A stretch of 64,000 bases of DNA from Caloranaerobacter sp050286925 (GTDB lineage Bacteria > Bacillota > Clostridia > Tissierellales > Thermohalobacteraceae): the NCBI RefSeq assembly GCF_050286925.1, contig NZ_JBFWFX010000004.1, positions 140,177-204,176 of the forward strand. The letters are read 5' to 3'. Position numbers and translations under genes: made by a program. A model generated the notes under the pieces. It was not told where the DNA came from, made no database searches, and saw only the letters and a program-made list of their open reading frames with translations. Every line of letters starts with the position of its first letter. Within the stretch, counting starts at the first letter, position 1. Shown piece by piece: positions 1 to 7,933 of this stretch.

Positions 1-296
1 GAGCTAGCACTAATTTCTAAATGTCCTTCTATTTTACCTCTATATACACCTAAACTAAAACAAGCCATGTCTCTAATATTCAGAATATCAATTGCATATT
101 TATATAAAATATTACCGGCTTCTGTTGGGGTTATTTTCCTTTCAGTTCTATTTAGTAATAAAGTTCCCAATTCGTTTTCTAGATTTTGAATATGATTTGT
201 AACAGTTGGCTGAGTTAAATATAGTTTTTCAGCAGCTTTAGAAAAACTTTTTAATTTAACTACTTCAACAAAAGTCTCAAGTTGTCTAAAATCCAT
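1..296 (-). CDS. LysR-family transcriptional regulator (N-terminal part, runs off the window)
   Basis: Minus-strand frame of 98 codons starting at an ATG (294-296) and open to the window edge. The product begins MDFRQLETFVEVVKLKSFSK and continues with a winged helix-turn-helix containing AAEKLYLTQPTVTNHIQNLE, the LysR DNA-binding domain, followed by the start of the linker helix. The effector domain lies outside the window, so the ligand cannot be inferred. It is divergent from the PAP2 gene at 417, the usual layout for a LysR regulator and a neighbour it may control; that link is inference. Confidence 0.85.
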   Translation of the reverse strand, partial: MDFRQLETFVEVVKLKSFSKAAEKLYLTQPTVTNHIQNLENELGTLLLNRTERKITPTEAGNILYKYAIDILNIRDMACFSLGVYRGKIEGHLEISAS

Positions 297-324
297 AATA
301 TCACCACTTTCATATTCTTTAATT

Positions 325-346
325 ATCGTAATTAATAAAATACGAT
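325..346. promoter_or_regulatory. Inverted repeat between divergent LysR and PAP2 genes
   Basis: ATCGTA (325-330) and TACGAT (341-346) form a perfect 6-bp inverted repeat with a 10-nt spacer in the 120-bp divergent intergenic region. Size and position fit a LysR-type operator, but the assignment rests only on context. Confidence 0.3.
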
Positions 347-416
347 TTGTCAATAAATTTAACTTGATTTTATTTCTAGGCTTATTTAGAATAGTAGAGA
401 AGGAGAGTGAATACGA

Positions 417-1079
417 ATGACGAAATTTTTAAAAGAAAATAAAGATAGATATAAATATGTATTACTTATAATAGTTTTGATAATGCTTAAAGTTTTGTAT
501 TTAGTAATAAACACATTAGATATGAGAAAGCATCACTTAATGAGCTATTTGGATAATTATGTTCCTTTTATTAATTGGATGGTTATACCTTATGTATTAT
601 GGTATTTTTATATATGGGGTGTTTTGTTATATTTATTAATCAAAGATAAAAAGTTATTTGTTACACATTCATTAGCAGTTATTTTGGGACAAACTATTTC
701 TTTAATAATATTTTTATTATATCCGACATACGTTATTAGACCTGAAGTAGTTGGTAGTGATATTTTTAGCAAGTTAATAATTTTAATATATTCAAACGAT
801 AATCCAGTAAATGCTTTTCCAAGCATTCATGTATTACAGTCAGTTTTAACTCATGTAGCTATTTTAAATATTAAAGATATAAAGAAACCAATAAAGATAT
901 TTTCTTATGTGTTTTCTACAATGGTTATATTGTCTACAATTACCATAAAACAACATTATGTGATAGATGTTATAGGAGGATATTTATTAGCAACAATATG
1001 TGCAAAATTTGTTTATGAAATATTTTATCGAAGGTACAAAGCTAACACTTTGGACATAATTTTTTCAACAAATGAGTAA
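417..1079 (+). CDS. PAP2-superfamily membrane phosphatase
   Basis: 220-residue polytopic membrane protein with an AAGGAGAG ribosome site before ATG 417. About five to six hydrophobic segments are visible. The acid-phosphatase motifs are recognisable: RPE near residue 105 (motif 1 remnant), NAFPSIHV (motif 2, PSxH) and KQHYVIDVIGG (motif 3, HxxxD). This matches the inositolphosphotransferase-like branch of PAP2. The family hydrolyses lipid or undecaprenyl pyrophosphates or transfers phospho head groups at the membrane; the substrate here cannot be read from sequence. It stands alone, ended by a strong terminator. Confidence 0.8.
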   Translation: MTKFLKENKDRYKYVLLIIVLIMLKVLYLVINTLDMRKHHLMSYLDNYVPFINWMVIPYVLWYFYIWGVLLYLLIKDKKLFVTHSLAVILGQTISLIIFLLYPTYVIRPEVVGSDIFSKLIILIYSNDNPVNAFPSIHVLQSVLTHVAILNIKDIKKPIKIFSYVFSTMVILSTITIKQHYVIDVIGGYLLATICAKFVYEIFYRRYKANTLDIIFSTNE

Positions 1080-1080
1080 T

Positions 1081-1108
1081 AAAGTCCAGCTAATTAAGCT
1101 GGACTTTT
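1081..1108 (+). terminator. Rho-independent terminator after PAP2 gene
   Basis: Perfect 10-bp stem (AAAGTCCAGC / GCTGGACTTT, 1081-1090 with 1098-1107), 7-nt loop, then a short T run, beginning 2 nt after the stop codon. Confidence 0.85.
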
Positions 1109-1142
1109 AAAAATGATTAAATATTTGGAAGAGGGGATTAAA

Positions 1143-1628
1143 ATGATAAATTATATTATTTATATTATTACTTTTATATTACTTGGAATATCTTTTAAAA
1201 AAGACAAACAGAAAACCAAAAAAGCTTTAAAAAAATCGTGGAAAGCATTTAGCAACATATTACCTGAATTTTTAGGCGTTATTATTCTAGTAGGGGTGTT
1301 TCTCTCAATATTTAATGCTGATGTTATTTCAAGATTAATAGGTAAAGAATCAGGATGGGTTGGGATAATTGCGTCAGCTGTTGTAGGAGCAATAACACTA
1401 ATACCAGGATTTGTAGCTTTTCCAACAGCGGCTTTGCTTTTGCAAAATGGAGCCGGATATATGCAGATAGGAGCTTTTATCTCTGCATTAATGATGGTAG
1501 GAATTATTACAATGCCAGTAGAAAATCGATATTTTGGGAAAAAACTTACTATATTAAGAAATAGTTTTGCATTTTTGTTTTCATTTTTAGTTGCTTATGT
1601 TATAGGAAAGGTTGTGGGAGGAATATGA
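1143..1628 (+). CDS. Nucleoside-recognition (Gate) domain membrane protein, first of pair
   Basis: 161-residue membrane protein. ATG 1143 is preferred over an in-frame ATG at 1113 because GAGGGG lies just before it. It carries the Gate/nucleoside-recognition fold seen in SpmA, FeoB and NupC relatives (IIASAVVGAITLIPGFVAFP, then a second hairpin with ALMMVGIITMP). Its stop overlaps the start of the next gene by 4 nt (ATGA), so the two are translationally coupled and probably form a heteromeric transporter or gate. Substrate unknown. Confidence 0.75.
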   Translation: MINYIIYIITFILLGISFKKDKQKTKKALKKSWKAFSNILPEFLGVIILVGVFLSIFNADVISRLIGKESGWVGIIASAVVGAITLIPGFVAFPTAALLLQNGAGYMQIGAFISALMMVGIITMPVENRYFGKKLTILRNSFAFLFSFLVAYVIGKVVGGI

Positions 1629-2161
1629 AAATAATAAAAAGATATAGTTTCCCATTAGTAGGTATTTTTATTATGATGATTATTACTATATTTAACAGAA
1701 ATTTAGGAATGAAAGCCTTCAATACAGCAGTATACAGTATTAAAGAGATGGTTTTAGTTATCCCACCAGTTTTTATAATTTTAGGATTGTTAGATATATG
1801 GATTCCTAGAGAAACTATGGTGAAATATATGGGAGAAGATTCAGGAGTAAAAGGTGTAATTCTTGCTATCATTTTAGGTTCAGCAGCAGCAGGACCTTTG
1901 TACGGAGCATTCCCTATAGCTGCAATTTTCATGAAAAAAGGTGTAAAATTTAGCAATGTACTGATATTTATAGGCGCTTGGTCAACTACCAAAATTCCAA
2001 TGTTCCTATTTGAGATGTCATCTTTAGGGGTACGTTTTGCTGTAACTAGATTATTAATTGATATACCGGGGATTATTCTAATAGCACATGTCTTAAATCT
2101 TTTATTAACAAAGGATGAAATAAAAGAAATTTATAAGAAAGCGGAATCAATTTTAGATTAA
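1625..2161 (+). CDS. Nucleoside-recognition (Gate) domain membrane protein, second of pair
   Basis: 178-residue membrane protein with the same Gate fold as its upstream partner: LAIILGSAAAGPLYGAFPIA followed by IFIGAWSTTKIPM. The ATGA overlap with the previous gene and the shared fold argue for an obligate two-subunit membrane assembly. SpmA/SpmB is a known two-gene example, but these are not clear SpmA/B orthologues. The bidirectional hairpin at 2242 ends the transcript. Confidence 0.75.
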   Translation: MKIIKRYSFPLVGIFIMMIITIFNRNLGMKAFNTAVYSIKEMVLVIPPVFIILGLLDIWIPRETMVKYMGEDSGVKGVILAIILGSAAAGPLYGAFPIAAIFMKKGVKFSNVLIFIGAWSTTKIPMFLFEMSSLGVRFAVTRLLIDIPGIILIAHVLNLLLTKDEIKEIYKKAESILD

Positions 2162-2241
2162 ATGCTTGTTTTGTTTAAGTTATTACAGTTATATGATGTT
2201 GGATAAGTTTTAATTAGTAAAATCCAATAGAAAAACAAATT

Positions 2242-2271
2242 AACCCTAGGTTATAATAACCTAGGGTTTTT
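2242..2271. terminator. Bidirectional terminator between gate operon and tRNA-Leu
   Basis: A 12-bp perfect stem around AACCCTAGGTTA / TAACCTAGGGTT (2242-2268) followed by TTTTT on the plus strand and by AATTTGTTTTT on the minus strand. It can end both the converging gate-protein operon and the tRNA-Leu transcript. Confidence 0.8.
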
Positions 2272-2272
2272 C

Positions 2273-2361
2273 TGGTGCCGAAGGCGGGAGTCGAACCCGC
2301 ACGGGGTGTAAGCCCCACCGGATTTTGAGTCCGGCGCGTCTGCCAATTCCACCACTTCGGC
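2273..2361 (-). tRNA. tRNA-Leu (anticodon CAA)
   Basis: 89-nt class II tRNA read on the minus strand. The acceptor stem GCCGAAG pairs with CTTCGGC, the discriminator is A and the CCA end is encoded. The anticodon stem is CCGGA/TCCGG with loop CTCAAAA, giving anticodon CAA (reads UUG). The long variable arm and the T arm with GGTTCGACT are typical of leucine tRNAs. Confidence 0.95.
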
Positions 2362-2379
2362 ATATCGACTACAAATTGT

Positions 2380-2408
2380 ATGTTACCAAAAAAACATATA
2401 AAAGTCAA
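2380..2408 (-). promoter_or_regulatory. Promoter of tRNA-Leu(CAA)
   Basis: On the minus strand TTGACT (2403-2408) and TAACAT (2380-2385) are separated by 17 nt, 18 nt upstream of the mature tRNA 5' end. This is a good vegetative sigma-A spacing with a fair -10. Confidence 0.6.
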
Positions 2409-2513
2409 GTTATTTTGTTAAAAATTTTAGTTACGAATGCTATTATATACCAAAGAAATATATGAGCAATCTGTGCTATAATTTTATACGTAGCTAGTTT
2501 GGAGGTGTTTTTA

Positions 2514-3473
2514 ATGGATCCAATTACACACGGAATAATAGGATTAGGATTATCTACTTTAAGTGGTGAGCCAATAAATACTGCAAATCCTTTAATGTTG
2601 GGTAGCGTTATAGGAGCTATGGCACCTGATATTGATATAGTATTTAGATTAAAGGGGCAATATGAATATTTGAAACATCATAGAGGAATGACACATTCAA
2701 TTTTGGGTATAGGTTTTATTTCTCTGGTTATATCTGTAGCTTTAGGGTTAATATTTAAAGATTATTCATTTTTTAGAATTTTCATTTGGACCTTTTTAGG
2801 CAGCTTATCACATTCTGTATTTGATATGCTAAATTCCTATGGTGCTAGGTTCTTATTACCATTTACAAAGAGAAAATTTTCAGCAAGTTTGTTAATGTTA
2901 TTTGATCCCTTTATAATATTTTTATCGTTAGGTATGATATTTTTATTTAAAGACGTGGTTATGAAAGGAATTATATTTTCATTAATTTTCATAGTATATT
3001 TATTATCTAGAATTTATATGAGAAGTAGTGTTACAAAGGTGCTTTACAATAACTTTAAAAATAAAAATAGTATTAAAAGAATTAATGTTTTACCCTCTTT
3101 TTTCAATCCTTTGAAATGGGATTTCATTGTAGAAACTAAAGGCTCAAATATTGTGGGACAAGTTTATTGTTTAAATAAAAAAATCATAATAAGAAAGAAG
3201 TTTAAAAAGACTAATCATAAATTTATAAAGCAATTTGACAAAACTGAACTTGGAAGATATTTTTCCGAATTCACACCTATAAAGCATGTTAAAGTTATAG
3301 ATAAGGGTGAAGAGATTATCTTAAGAGTAATAGATTTAAGATATTATTTGAGAAATGAATTTATGCATCATGCTACGGCAGTTTTTAATCTTGAAAAGAA
3401 AATAGTTAGGACTATATTTCATCCGTACAATTTAAAAAGAGAGATATTAGTAGAAGAAAGAGAGATTGCATAG
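2514..3473 (+). CDS. YdjM-like membrane-bound metal-dependent hydrolase
   Basis: 319 residues from ATG 2514, chosen because GGAGGTG ends 7 nt before it; an extended -10 (TGCTATAAT, 2474-2482) lies upstream. The N-terminal half has four hydrophobic segments and the family signatures MDPITHGIIG, MAPDIDI and HHRGMTHSILG, whose conserved histidines and aspartates suggest a metal site. The C-terminal 120 residues are soluble and charged. Relatives of E. coli YdjM are membrane-associated hydrolases of unknown substrate. Single-gene unit ended by a terminator that overlaps the stop codon. Confidence 0.8.
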   Translation: MDPITHGIIGLGLSTLSGEPINTANPLMLGSVIGAMAPDIDIVFRLKGQYEYLKHHRGMTHSILGIGFISLVISVALGLIFKDYSFFRIFIWTFLGSLSHSVFDMLNSYGARFLLPFTKRKFSASLLMLFDPFIIFLSLGMIFLFKDVVMKGIIFSLIFIVYLLSRIYMRSSVTKVLYNNFKNKNSIKRINVLPSFFNPLKWDFIVETKGSNIVGQVYCLNKKIIIRKKFKKTNHKFIKQFDKTELGRYFSEFTPIKHVKVIDKGEEIILRVIDLRYYLRNEFMHHATAVFNLEKKIVRTIFHPYNLKREILVEEREIA

Positions 3474-3500
3474 AGCTGTGTTTTGCAGCTCTATTTTTTT
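3470..3500 (+). terminator. Terminator overlapping the YdjM-like stop codon
   Basis: Stem ATAGAGCTG / CAGCTCTAT (3470-3478 with 3486-3494), loop TGTTTTG, then a run of T. The left arm includes the TAG stop codon. Confidence 0.85.
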
Positions 3501-3589
3501 AAGTTGAATTGATAGACATTATATTTTGCATAAATGTTTTACAATATCAATATTATAGATTGAGACTTAAATTAAGGAGGGTGAGGTCG

Positions 3590-5041
3590 TTGCAGAAAAA
3601 GATAATATTTATAATATTGGCAGTATTATTTTTTACACTAAACATTAATGTTTATGCTGAGAGTGTTGAAAATCAGTATAAAATAGTTATTAACGTGCCT
3701 TCTAAAAAATTAACCTTATTTAAGAATAATATAATTATTAAAGAATATCCAGTTGCTGTAGGAAAATCAAAAACTCAAACTCCTATTGGTGAATTTAAAA
3801 TAATAAATAAAGTTATAAATCCTTATTATTCTAAGAAAAACATACCTGGAGGAAGTCCGAGAAATCCCTTAGGGAGCAGATGGATGGGATTTAAGGTGCA
3901 TTATGGAATACATGGGAATAGTGCTCCTAATTCAATTGGTACTTTTGCTTCAGGCGGATGTGTTAGAATGTATGAAAGAGATATTCAAGAAATATTTGGT
4001 GTAGTACCTGTAGGTACACCTGTTCAGATAAAATATGATTTAATAGAGGTAGTTAATGATATAGATGGAGAAGAACCTATTCTAATTATTTATCCAGATT
4101 ATTACAATAAGGTTTGCAATATAAAAGAATTAATCAAACAGAAATTAGAAGAACTAAATTTATATAATGAGATATCAGATAAAAGATTGGAACAAATTAC
4201 CAAATTAGACAAGAATAAAAAAATTGTTTTTTCTAATAATTTAACTTTCTTCATAAATAAAAAATATATAACTGATGATATGAAAATTATAGATGGAGTA
4301 TATTATATAAACTTAAACAAATTCGCAAAATGGTTAAATACTAATATACCAGTTATATACAATGAAAACTATGTCTATGTAATGGGAAATTTTATTAAAG
4401 CAGTATATGTAGATAACAAATATTATATAGCTTTATCAGATATACAAAAGCTTTTAGGAGGACAATTAGATATAAACAAAGATTCGTATTTAATTGAATT
4501 AAGTACAGATGCAGTATTTCTTAACAATAAATATTTAACTAATCAAGTTTTGAATATAACTGCAAATCCAAAGATAGGTTTATCAGTTATCAGTCAATAT
4601 CTAGATATTGGTATTCAAATTGAACAAAATAAAATAAAGTATTATTTAAAAAATGGAAAGGAAATTCCATATGAACTTTATGAAGGAATACCTTATGTTG
4701 ATGCAAATTATTTAAAAGAGAACACAAAACTTATATTAGATATTTCAACATTTAAAAAGCAATTAACAATAACTAAAAGTCCTATGATAATATGTGATGG
4801 TGTTATTTATGAGAGTGTTTTATATGATAATGAACTATACATACCGCTTAATATATTAGATGATAGCAATTTAAATGATTTGAATAATATTTTTGTTAAT
4901 TCTGAAAGGATACCTGTTATATGTGTAGAAAATACTAAATATATACCTTTTGATAAAGTTAAAAAATTATTTAATTTAATAATGAATGATTATGGAACAA
5001 AGATTACTTTAAATAAGAGAATATTTAATATATCGGATTAA
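3590..5041 (+). CDS. Secreted L,D-transpeptidase (YkuD) with C-terminal copper-amine-oxidase-N-like repeats
   Basis: 483 residues from TTG 3590, preceded at good distance by AAGGAGGGTGAG; the longer frame from 3509 has no ribosome site. A signal peptide (KKIIFIILAVLFF ... NVYA) leads into a YkuD domain at about 25-150 with the catalytic signature HGNSAPNSIG and SGGCVRMYERD (HG...SxGCxR). YkuD enzymes make 3-3 peptidoglycan cross-links or attach proteins to the wall. The remaining 330 residues look like repeated beta modules of the stalk / copper amine oxidase N type (for example YYINLNKFAKWLNTNIP, YYIALSDIQKLLGGQL), commonly wall-associated in Clostridia. Confidence 0.85.
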   Translation: MQKKIIFIILAVLFFTLNINVYAESVENQYKIVINVPSKKLTLFKNNIIIKEYPVAVGKSKTQTPIGEFKIINKVINPYYSKKNIPGGSPRNPLGSRWMGFKVHYGIHGNSAPNSIGTFASGGCVRMYERDIQEIFGVVPVGTPVQIKYDLIEVVNDIDGEEPILIIYPDYYNKVCNIKELIKQKLEELNLYNEISDKRLEQITKLDKNKKIVFSNNLTFFINKKYITDDMKIIDGVYYINLNKFAKWLNTNIPVIYNENYVYVMGNFIKAVYVDNKYYIALSDIQKLLGGQLDINKDSYLIELSTDAVFLNNKYLTNQVLNITANPKIGLSVISQYLDIGIQIEQNKIKYYLKNGKEIPYELYEGIPYVDANYLKENTKLILDISTFKKQLTITKSPMIICDGVIYESVLYDNELYIPLNILDDSNLNDLNNIFVNSERIPVICVENTKYIPFDKVKKLFNLIMNDYGTKITLNKRIFNISD

Positions 5042-5048
5042 ATATGTT

Positions 5049-5083
5049 AAAGAGCTTCTTTGTATTTGGGAAGCTCTTTAAAT
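5049..5083 (+). terminator. Terminator after L,D-transpeptidase gene
   Basis: Stem AAAGAGCTTC / GAAGCTCTTT (5049-5058 with 5070-5079), 11-nt loop. The following T run is interrupted (TTTAAATTTT), so it is a weaker terminator. Confidence 0.65.
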
Positions 5084-5107
5084 TTTAATTTAAGAATTTG
5101 TTTTTTA

Positions 5108-5134
5108 GGAACTTTTTTTTATGTTTTTCGTCTA
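5108..5134 (+). promoter_or_regulatory. Putative ECF sigma-factor promoter (autoregulatory)
   Basis: GGAAC (5108-5112), a T-rich stretch, then CGTCTA (5129-5134) with a 16-nt spacer. This matches the general ECF pattern (GGAAC/GAAAC -35, CGT(C/A)TA -10) and sits 33 nt upstream of the ECF sigma gene, suggesting that the factor transcribes its own operon. Confidence 0.65.
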
Positions 5135-5167
5135 TGTTGTGTAAGAGTAGCAGAAAGGGGTGAGTCT

Positions 5168-5764
5168 GTGAAAAAATCCGAGCGTATCTTAATTAAAAAA
5201 AGTGCAGAAGGGGATGTTGATGCTTTTGAAGAGTTGATTAAAGACTATGAGAAAAGAGCGTACAATATAGCCTATAGATTGTTAAAAAATTCTGAGGATG
5301 CTATGGATGTTGTGCAAGAAGCATTTATCAAAGTTTATAAATCTATAAGAGAATTTAAATTTAAATCTAGTTTTTCAACTTGGATTTACAAAATTGTAGT
5401 TAATACTTCAATTGATTTTATAAGGAATAAAAAAGTAGTTTATTCACTTGACGAAACTATCAAATGTGAAAAAGGAGATATAAATAGAGAAATTGCAGAT
5501 TATGAAAATACTCCTGAAACTGAGTTGGAAAGAAAACTGACTAAGGAATTAGTAAAAAAATCGATAGATAAATTAGATGATATACATAGGACAGTTATAA
5601 TATTGAGAGATATACAGGGATTTAGTTATAGTGAAATTTCAGAGATATTAGGTTGTTCACTTGGAACTGTTAAATCGAGGATAAGTAGAGGAAGAATTGC
5701 TTTAAGAGAAATTATATTAAAAGAAATGGAACATAAAGATGTGAATTTAAGTCAAAAAAAATGA
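5168..5764 (+). CDS. ECF-type RNA polymerase sigma factor (SigW/RpoE-like)
   Basis: 198 residues from GTG 5168 (GGGGTGAG ribosome site); an upstream extension in the frame runs through the candidate promoter and is not used. Region 2 is clear (DYEKRAYNIAYRL, then DAMDVVQEAFIKVYKS) and region 4 carries the helix-turn-helix FSYSEISEILGCSLGTVKSR. There is no region 3, as expected for ECF factors. The next gene, 13 nt downstream, encodes a zinc-finger anti-sigma protein. The candidate ECF promoter at 5108 implies autoregulation. The inducing signal is unknown, but cell-envelope stress is the usual one for this class. Confidence 0.9.
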   Translation: MKKSERILIKKSAEGDVDAFEELIKDYEKRAYNIAYRLLKNSEDAMDVVQEAFIKVYKSIREFKFKSSFSTWIYKIVVNTSIDFIRNKKVVYSLDETIKCEKGDINREIADYENTPETELERKLTKELVKKSIDKLDDIHRTVIILRDIQGFSYSEISEILGCSLGTVKSRISRGRIALREIILKEMEHKDVNLSQKK

Positions 5765-5777
5765 AAGGAGGGAGAAG

Positions 5778-7007
5778 ATGGATTGCAAAAGTTTTGAGGA
5801 AAAAATATCTCTTTATATAGATGATATGCTAGATGAAATAGAAAAAAAAGAATTAGAGTTGCATTTAAACGAATGTAGTAAATGTAAAATCTTATTTGAA
5901 AATATGAATAGTATTGTTAATTATGCTAGAGATTGTGAAGAAGTAGAGCTACCTAAAGATTTTAATGAAAAGCTTAGGATGAAACTTGAAGAAATTGAAA
6001 GACTAAAAAGTTACAAAAATAGATTTAAGGCATTATCTACAATAGCTGCTGCTTTTTTAGTGGTAATAATTTCTATATCAATTTTTATATCAAACAATTC
6101 GAAAATAGAAGAAAATTTAATGTATTATGGAAAAGATGCAGCTATGGAAAATCAAATGACTAGAGAGCCTAGAGCAAGTCAACCTAAATTAGATAGAGGA
6201 AAAGTTTCTGATTATAACAATTCTAGCTATGGTTTAGATTCTAATAAATCAGTGGCATTTACACTTACAAATAAAGAAAATACAAAACGAAGTAAATCGG
6301 AAAAAAGAAAAATAATTGATGAAGCTTATATAGAATTAGATATAGAAGATTATCATAGAGTTTTCAATGAAATAATAGATTATGTAAAATCATTAGGTGG
6401 TTTTATAGAAAATTCAGAGACAGGATATCAATATAATAAGTTTAGAGAAGAAAAAGAACCGTTAAAAAGAGGTTATTTGAGAGTTAGAGTACCATCTGAC
6501 AAATTTGAAGATACTATTAAATATATTGACAGTTTAGGGATTATAAAGAGGAAAAATTTGACCGGAAGAGATATAACAGAGCAATATTATGATATTGAAA
6601 ATAGAGTTAAGAACTTAAAAATACAAGAGGAAAGATTAAGAGAGATTTTAAGAAAAGCTGAAAAAGTAGAAGAAATACTTATGATTGAAGATGAATTAAG
6701 AAGAATAAGGACTGAAATAGATCAAAATACGAGTGTATTAAAAAAATGGGATAATTTAGTAGATTTAGCTACGATTAATATAAGTTTAAATGAAGTTGAA
6801 ACTTTAAACAAGGAAATAAAAAATGTAAATAAGAATATATTTAAAAAATCTAAGGAAGGTTTTATTACTACAGTAAATAGTATAATTAAGTTATTCGGAG
6901 AAATGATTGTATTTTTAATAACTATATTACCTATAATTATTCTAATATTTATCTTGTTTGCAATAGTTTATTTTTTATATAAAAAATTTAATGCACAAAA
7001 GCATTAA
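5778..7007 (+). CDS. Membrane anti-sigma factor: zinc-finger plus DUF4349
   Basis: 409 residues. The N-terminal 45 residues contain the zinc-binding anti-sigma motif HLNECSKC (HxxxCxxC), expected to hold the sigma factor encoded just upstream. A transmembrane helix follows at about 82-104 (LSTIAAAFLVVIISISIFI). The extracytoplasmic part at about 175-360 matches DUF4349, with YIELDIEDYHRVFNEI, GYLRVRVPSDKFEDTI and a coiled coil, and ends in a second membrane helix (FLITILPIIILIFILFAIVY). The fusion of sensor and anti-sigma parts in one chain suggests direct envelope sensing. Strong ribosome site AAAGGAGGGAG. Confidence 0.85.
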   Translation: MDCKSFEEKISLYIDDMLDEIEKKELELHLNECSKCKILFENMNSIVNYARDCEEVELPKDFNEKLRMKLEEIERLKSYKNRFKALSTIAAAFLVVIISISIFISNNSKIEENLMYYGKDAAMENQMTREPRASQPKLDRGKVSDYNNSSYGLDSNKSVAFTLTNKENTKRSKSEKRKIIDEAYIELDIEDYHRVFNEIIDYVKSLGGFIENSETGYQYNKFREEKEPLKRGYLRVRVPSDKFEDTIKYIDSLGIIKRKNLTGRDITEQYYDIENRVKNLKIQEERLREILRKAEKVEEILMIEDELRRIRTEIDQNTSVLKKWDNLVDLATINISLNEVETLNKEIKNVNKNIFKKSKEGFITTVNSIIKLFGEMIVFLITILPIIILIFILFAIVYFLYKKFNAQKH

Positions 7008-7040
7008 CTGTTAGCTATCAGCTGATGGCTATTAGCCTAT
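7008..7040. repeat. Short palindromic intergenic repeat
   Basis: Near-palindromic core GCTATCAGCTGATGGC with flanking TTAGC-type words, between the anti-sigma and SIMPL genes. The 10-mer GCTATCAGCT recurs inverted at about 51731-51740 upstream of leuS. Confidence 0.35.
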
Positions 7041-7073
7041 AAATATTTAAAATTTAAATTGGGAGGGATTAAT

Positions 7074-7823
7074 GTGAAAAATAAGGCTATTGTATTAAGT
7101 GTATTATTTGCTTTAGTTTTGATTGGAGGTTATGTTTTAGGTTCGATTTCTCAAACTGTAGACAATGTGTTAGCTGATGAAAAAGATGATTTAGGAAATA
7201 CAATTACAGTAAGTGGAGAAGGAGTAATTAAGGTAAAACCAGATATTGCTTATATTAACATAGGAGTTGAGACTATTGGTAAAAATAGTCAAGATGCACA
7301 AATAGAAAATAAGAATAAAATGACAAATATAATGAGTAAAATCAAGAGTTTCAAAATAAAAGATGACGATATAAAAACTATAGAATACAATATTATAGCC
7401 ATGAAAGAATATGATAGAGAAAAAGGAAAGAGTGTTATAACTGGATATATGGTTAGAAACGTTGTGCAAATTACTATAAGAGATATAGAAAATATAGGCA
7501 AAATAATTGATAGAGTTTCTGAAGTTGGTGCAAATTTAATAACTAATATTACTTTTAGTGTAAAAGATAAAGAAAAATACTATTTAGAAGCTTTAAAAAT
7601 GGCTATGGAAAAAGCGAAAAGTAAAGGTGTTGCGATTGCTGATACTTTCGGAGTTAAATTAGATATACCATATAAAGTTATTGAATTGTCAGATATGAAT
7701 TATTCCATAGTTGGAGGATATAGAGATACATTTACTTACTTAAAAGAAGGTGCAGTTAACACTCCAATTTCACAAGGAGAGCTTGAGATAAGAGCAAAAG
7801 TAAATGTAATATATAAATATTAA
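7074..7823 (+). CDS. SIMPL-domain (DUF541) exported protein
   Basis: 249 residues from GTG 7074 with GGGAGGG ending 6 nt upstream. An N-terminal signal or anchor (AIVLSVLFALVLIGGYVLG) precedes the SIMPL domain, which opens with ITVSGEGVIKVKPDIAYINI and closes with LEIRAKVNVIYKY, the standard pattern of this family (E. coli YggE and relatives). The biochemical role is not established; several members relate to envelope or oxidative stress. Its place after the ECF sigma/anti-sigma pair with no terminator in between suggests it belongs to that regulon. Confidence 0.85.
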   Translation: MKNKAIVLSVLFALVLIGGYVLGSISQTVDNVLADEKDDLGNTITVSGEGVIKVKPDIAYINIGVETIGKNSQDAQIENKNKMTNIMSKIKSFKIKDDDIKTIEYNIIAMKEYDREKGKSVITGYMVRNVVQITIRDIENIGKIIDRVSEVGANLITNITFSVKDKEKYYLEALKMAMEKAKSKGVAIADTFGVKLDIPYKVIELSDMNYSIVGGYRDTFTYLKEGAVNTPISQGELEIRAKVNVIYKY

Positions 7824-7850
7824 CCCTTGATTATATATCAAGGGTTTTAT
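7822..7850 (+). terminator. Terminator after SIMPL gene
   Basis: Stem AACCCTTGA / TCAAGGGTT (7822-7830 with 7838-7846) and TTTT, starting inside the stop codon. Confidence 0.85.
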
Positions 7851-7869
7851 TTGTTTACTATTCATTATA

Positions 7870-7894
7870 TTTCTTATATACTTAATATAAGAAA
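7870..7894. promoter_or_regulatory. Perfect 10-bp inverted repeat upstream of polA
   Basis: TTTCTTATAT (7870-7879) and ATATAAGAAA (7885-7894) with a 5-nt loop, 40 nt before polA. Without a T run it is not a terminator; it could be an operator or part of the polA promoter. Confidence 0.3.
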
Positions 7895-7933
7895 TTAACT
7901 ATATATTTAAAGAAGTCTTAAGGAGTTGGTTAA

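Noticed and set aside
1600..1992. Minus-strand frame of 130 codons over the second gate protein gene
   Set aside because: Shadow of an overlapping, better supported plus-strand gene; no ribosome site.
2214..2408. Minus-strand frame of 64 codons over the tRNA-Leu(CAA) gene
   Set aside because: The sequence is explained fully by the tRNA cloverleaf and terminator.
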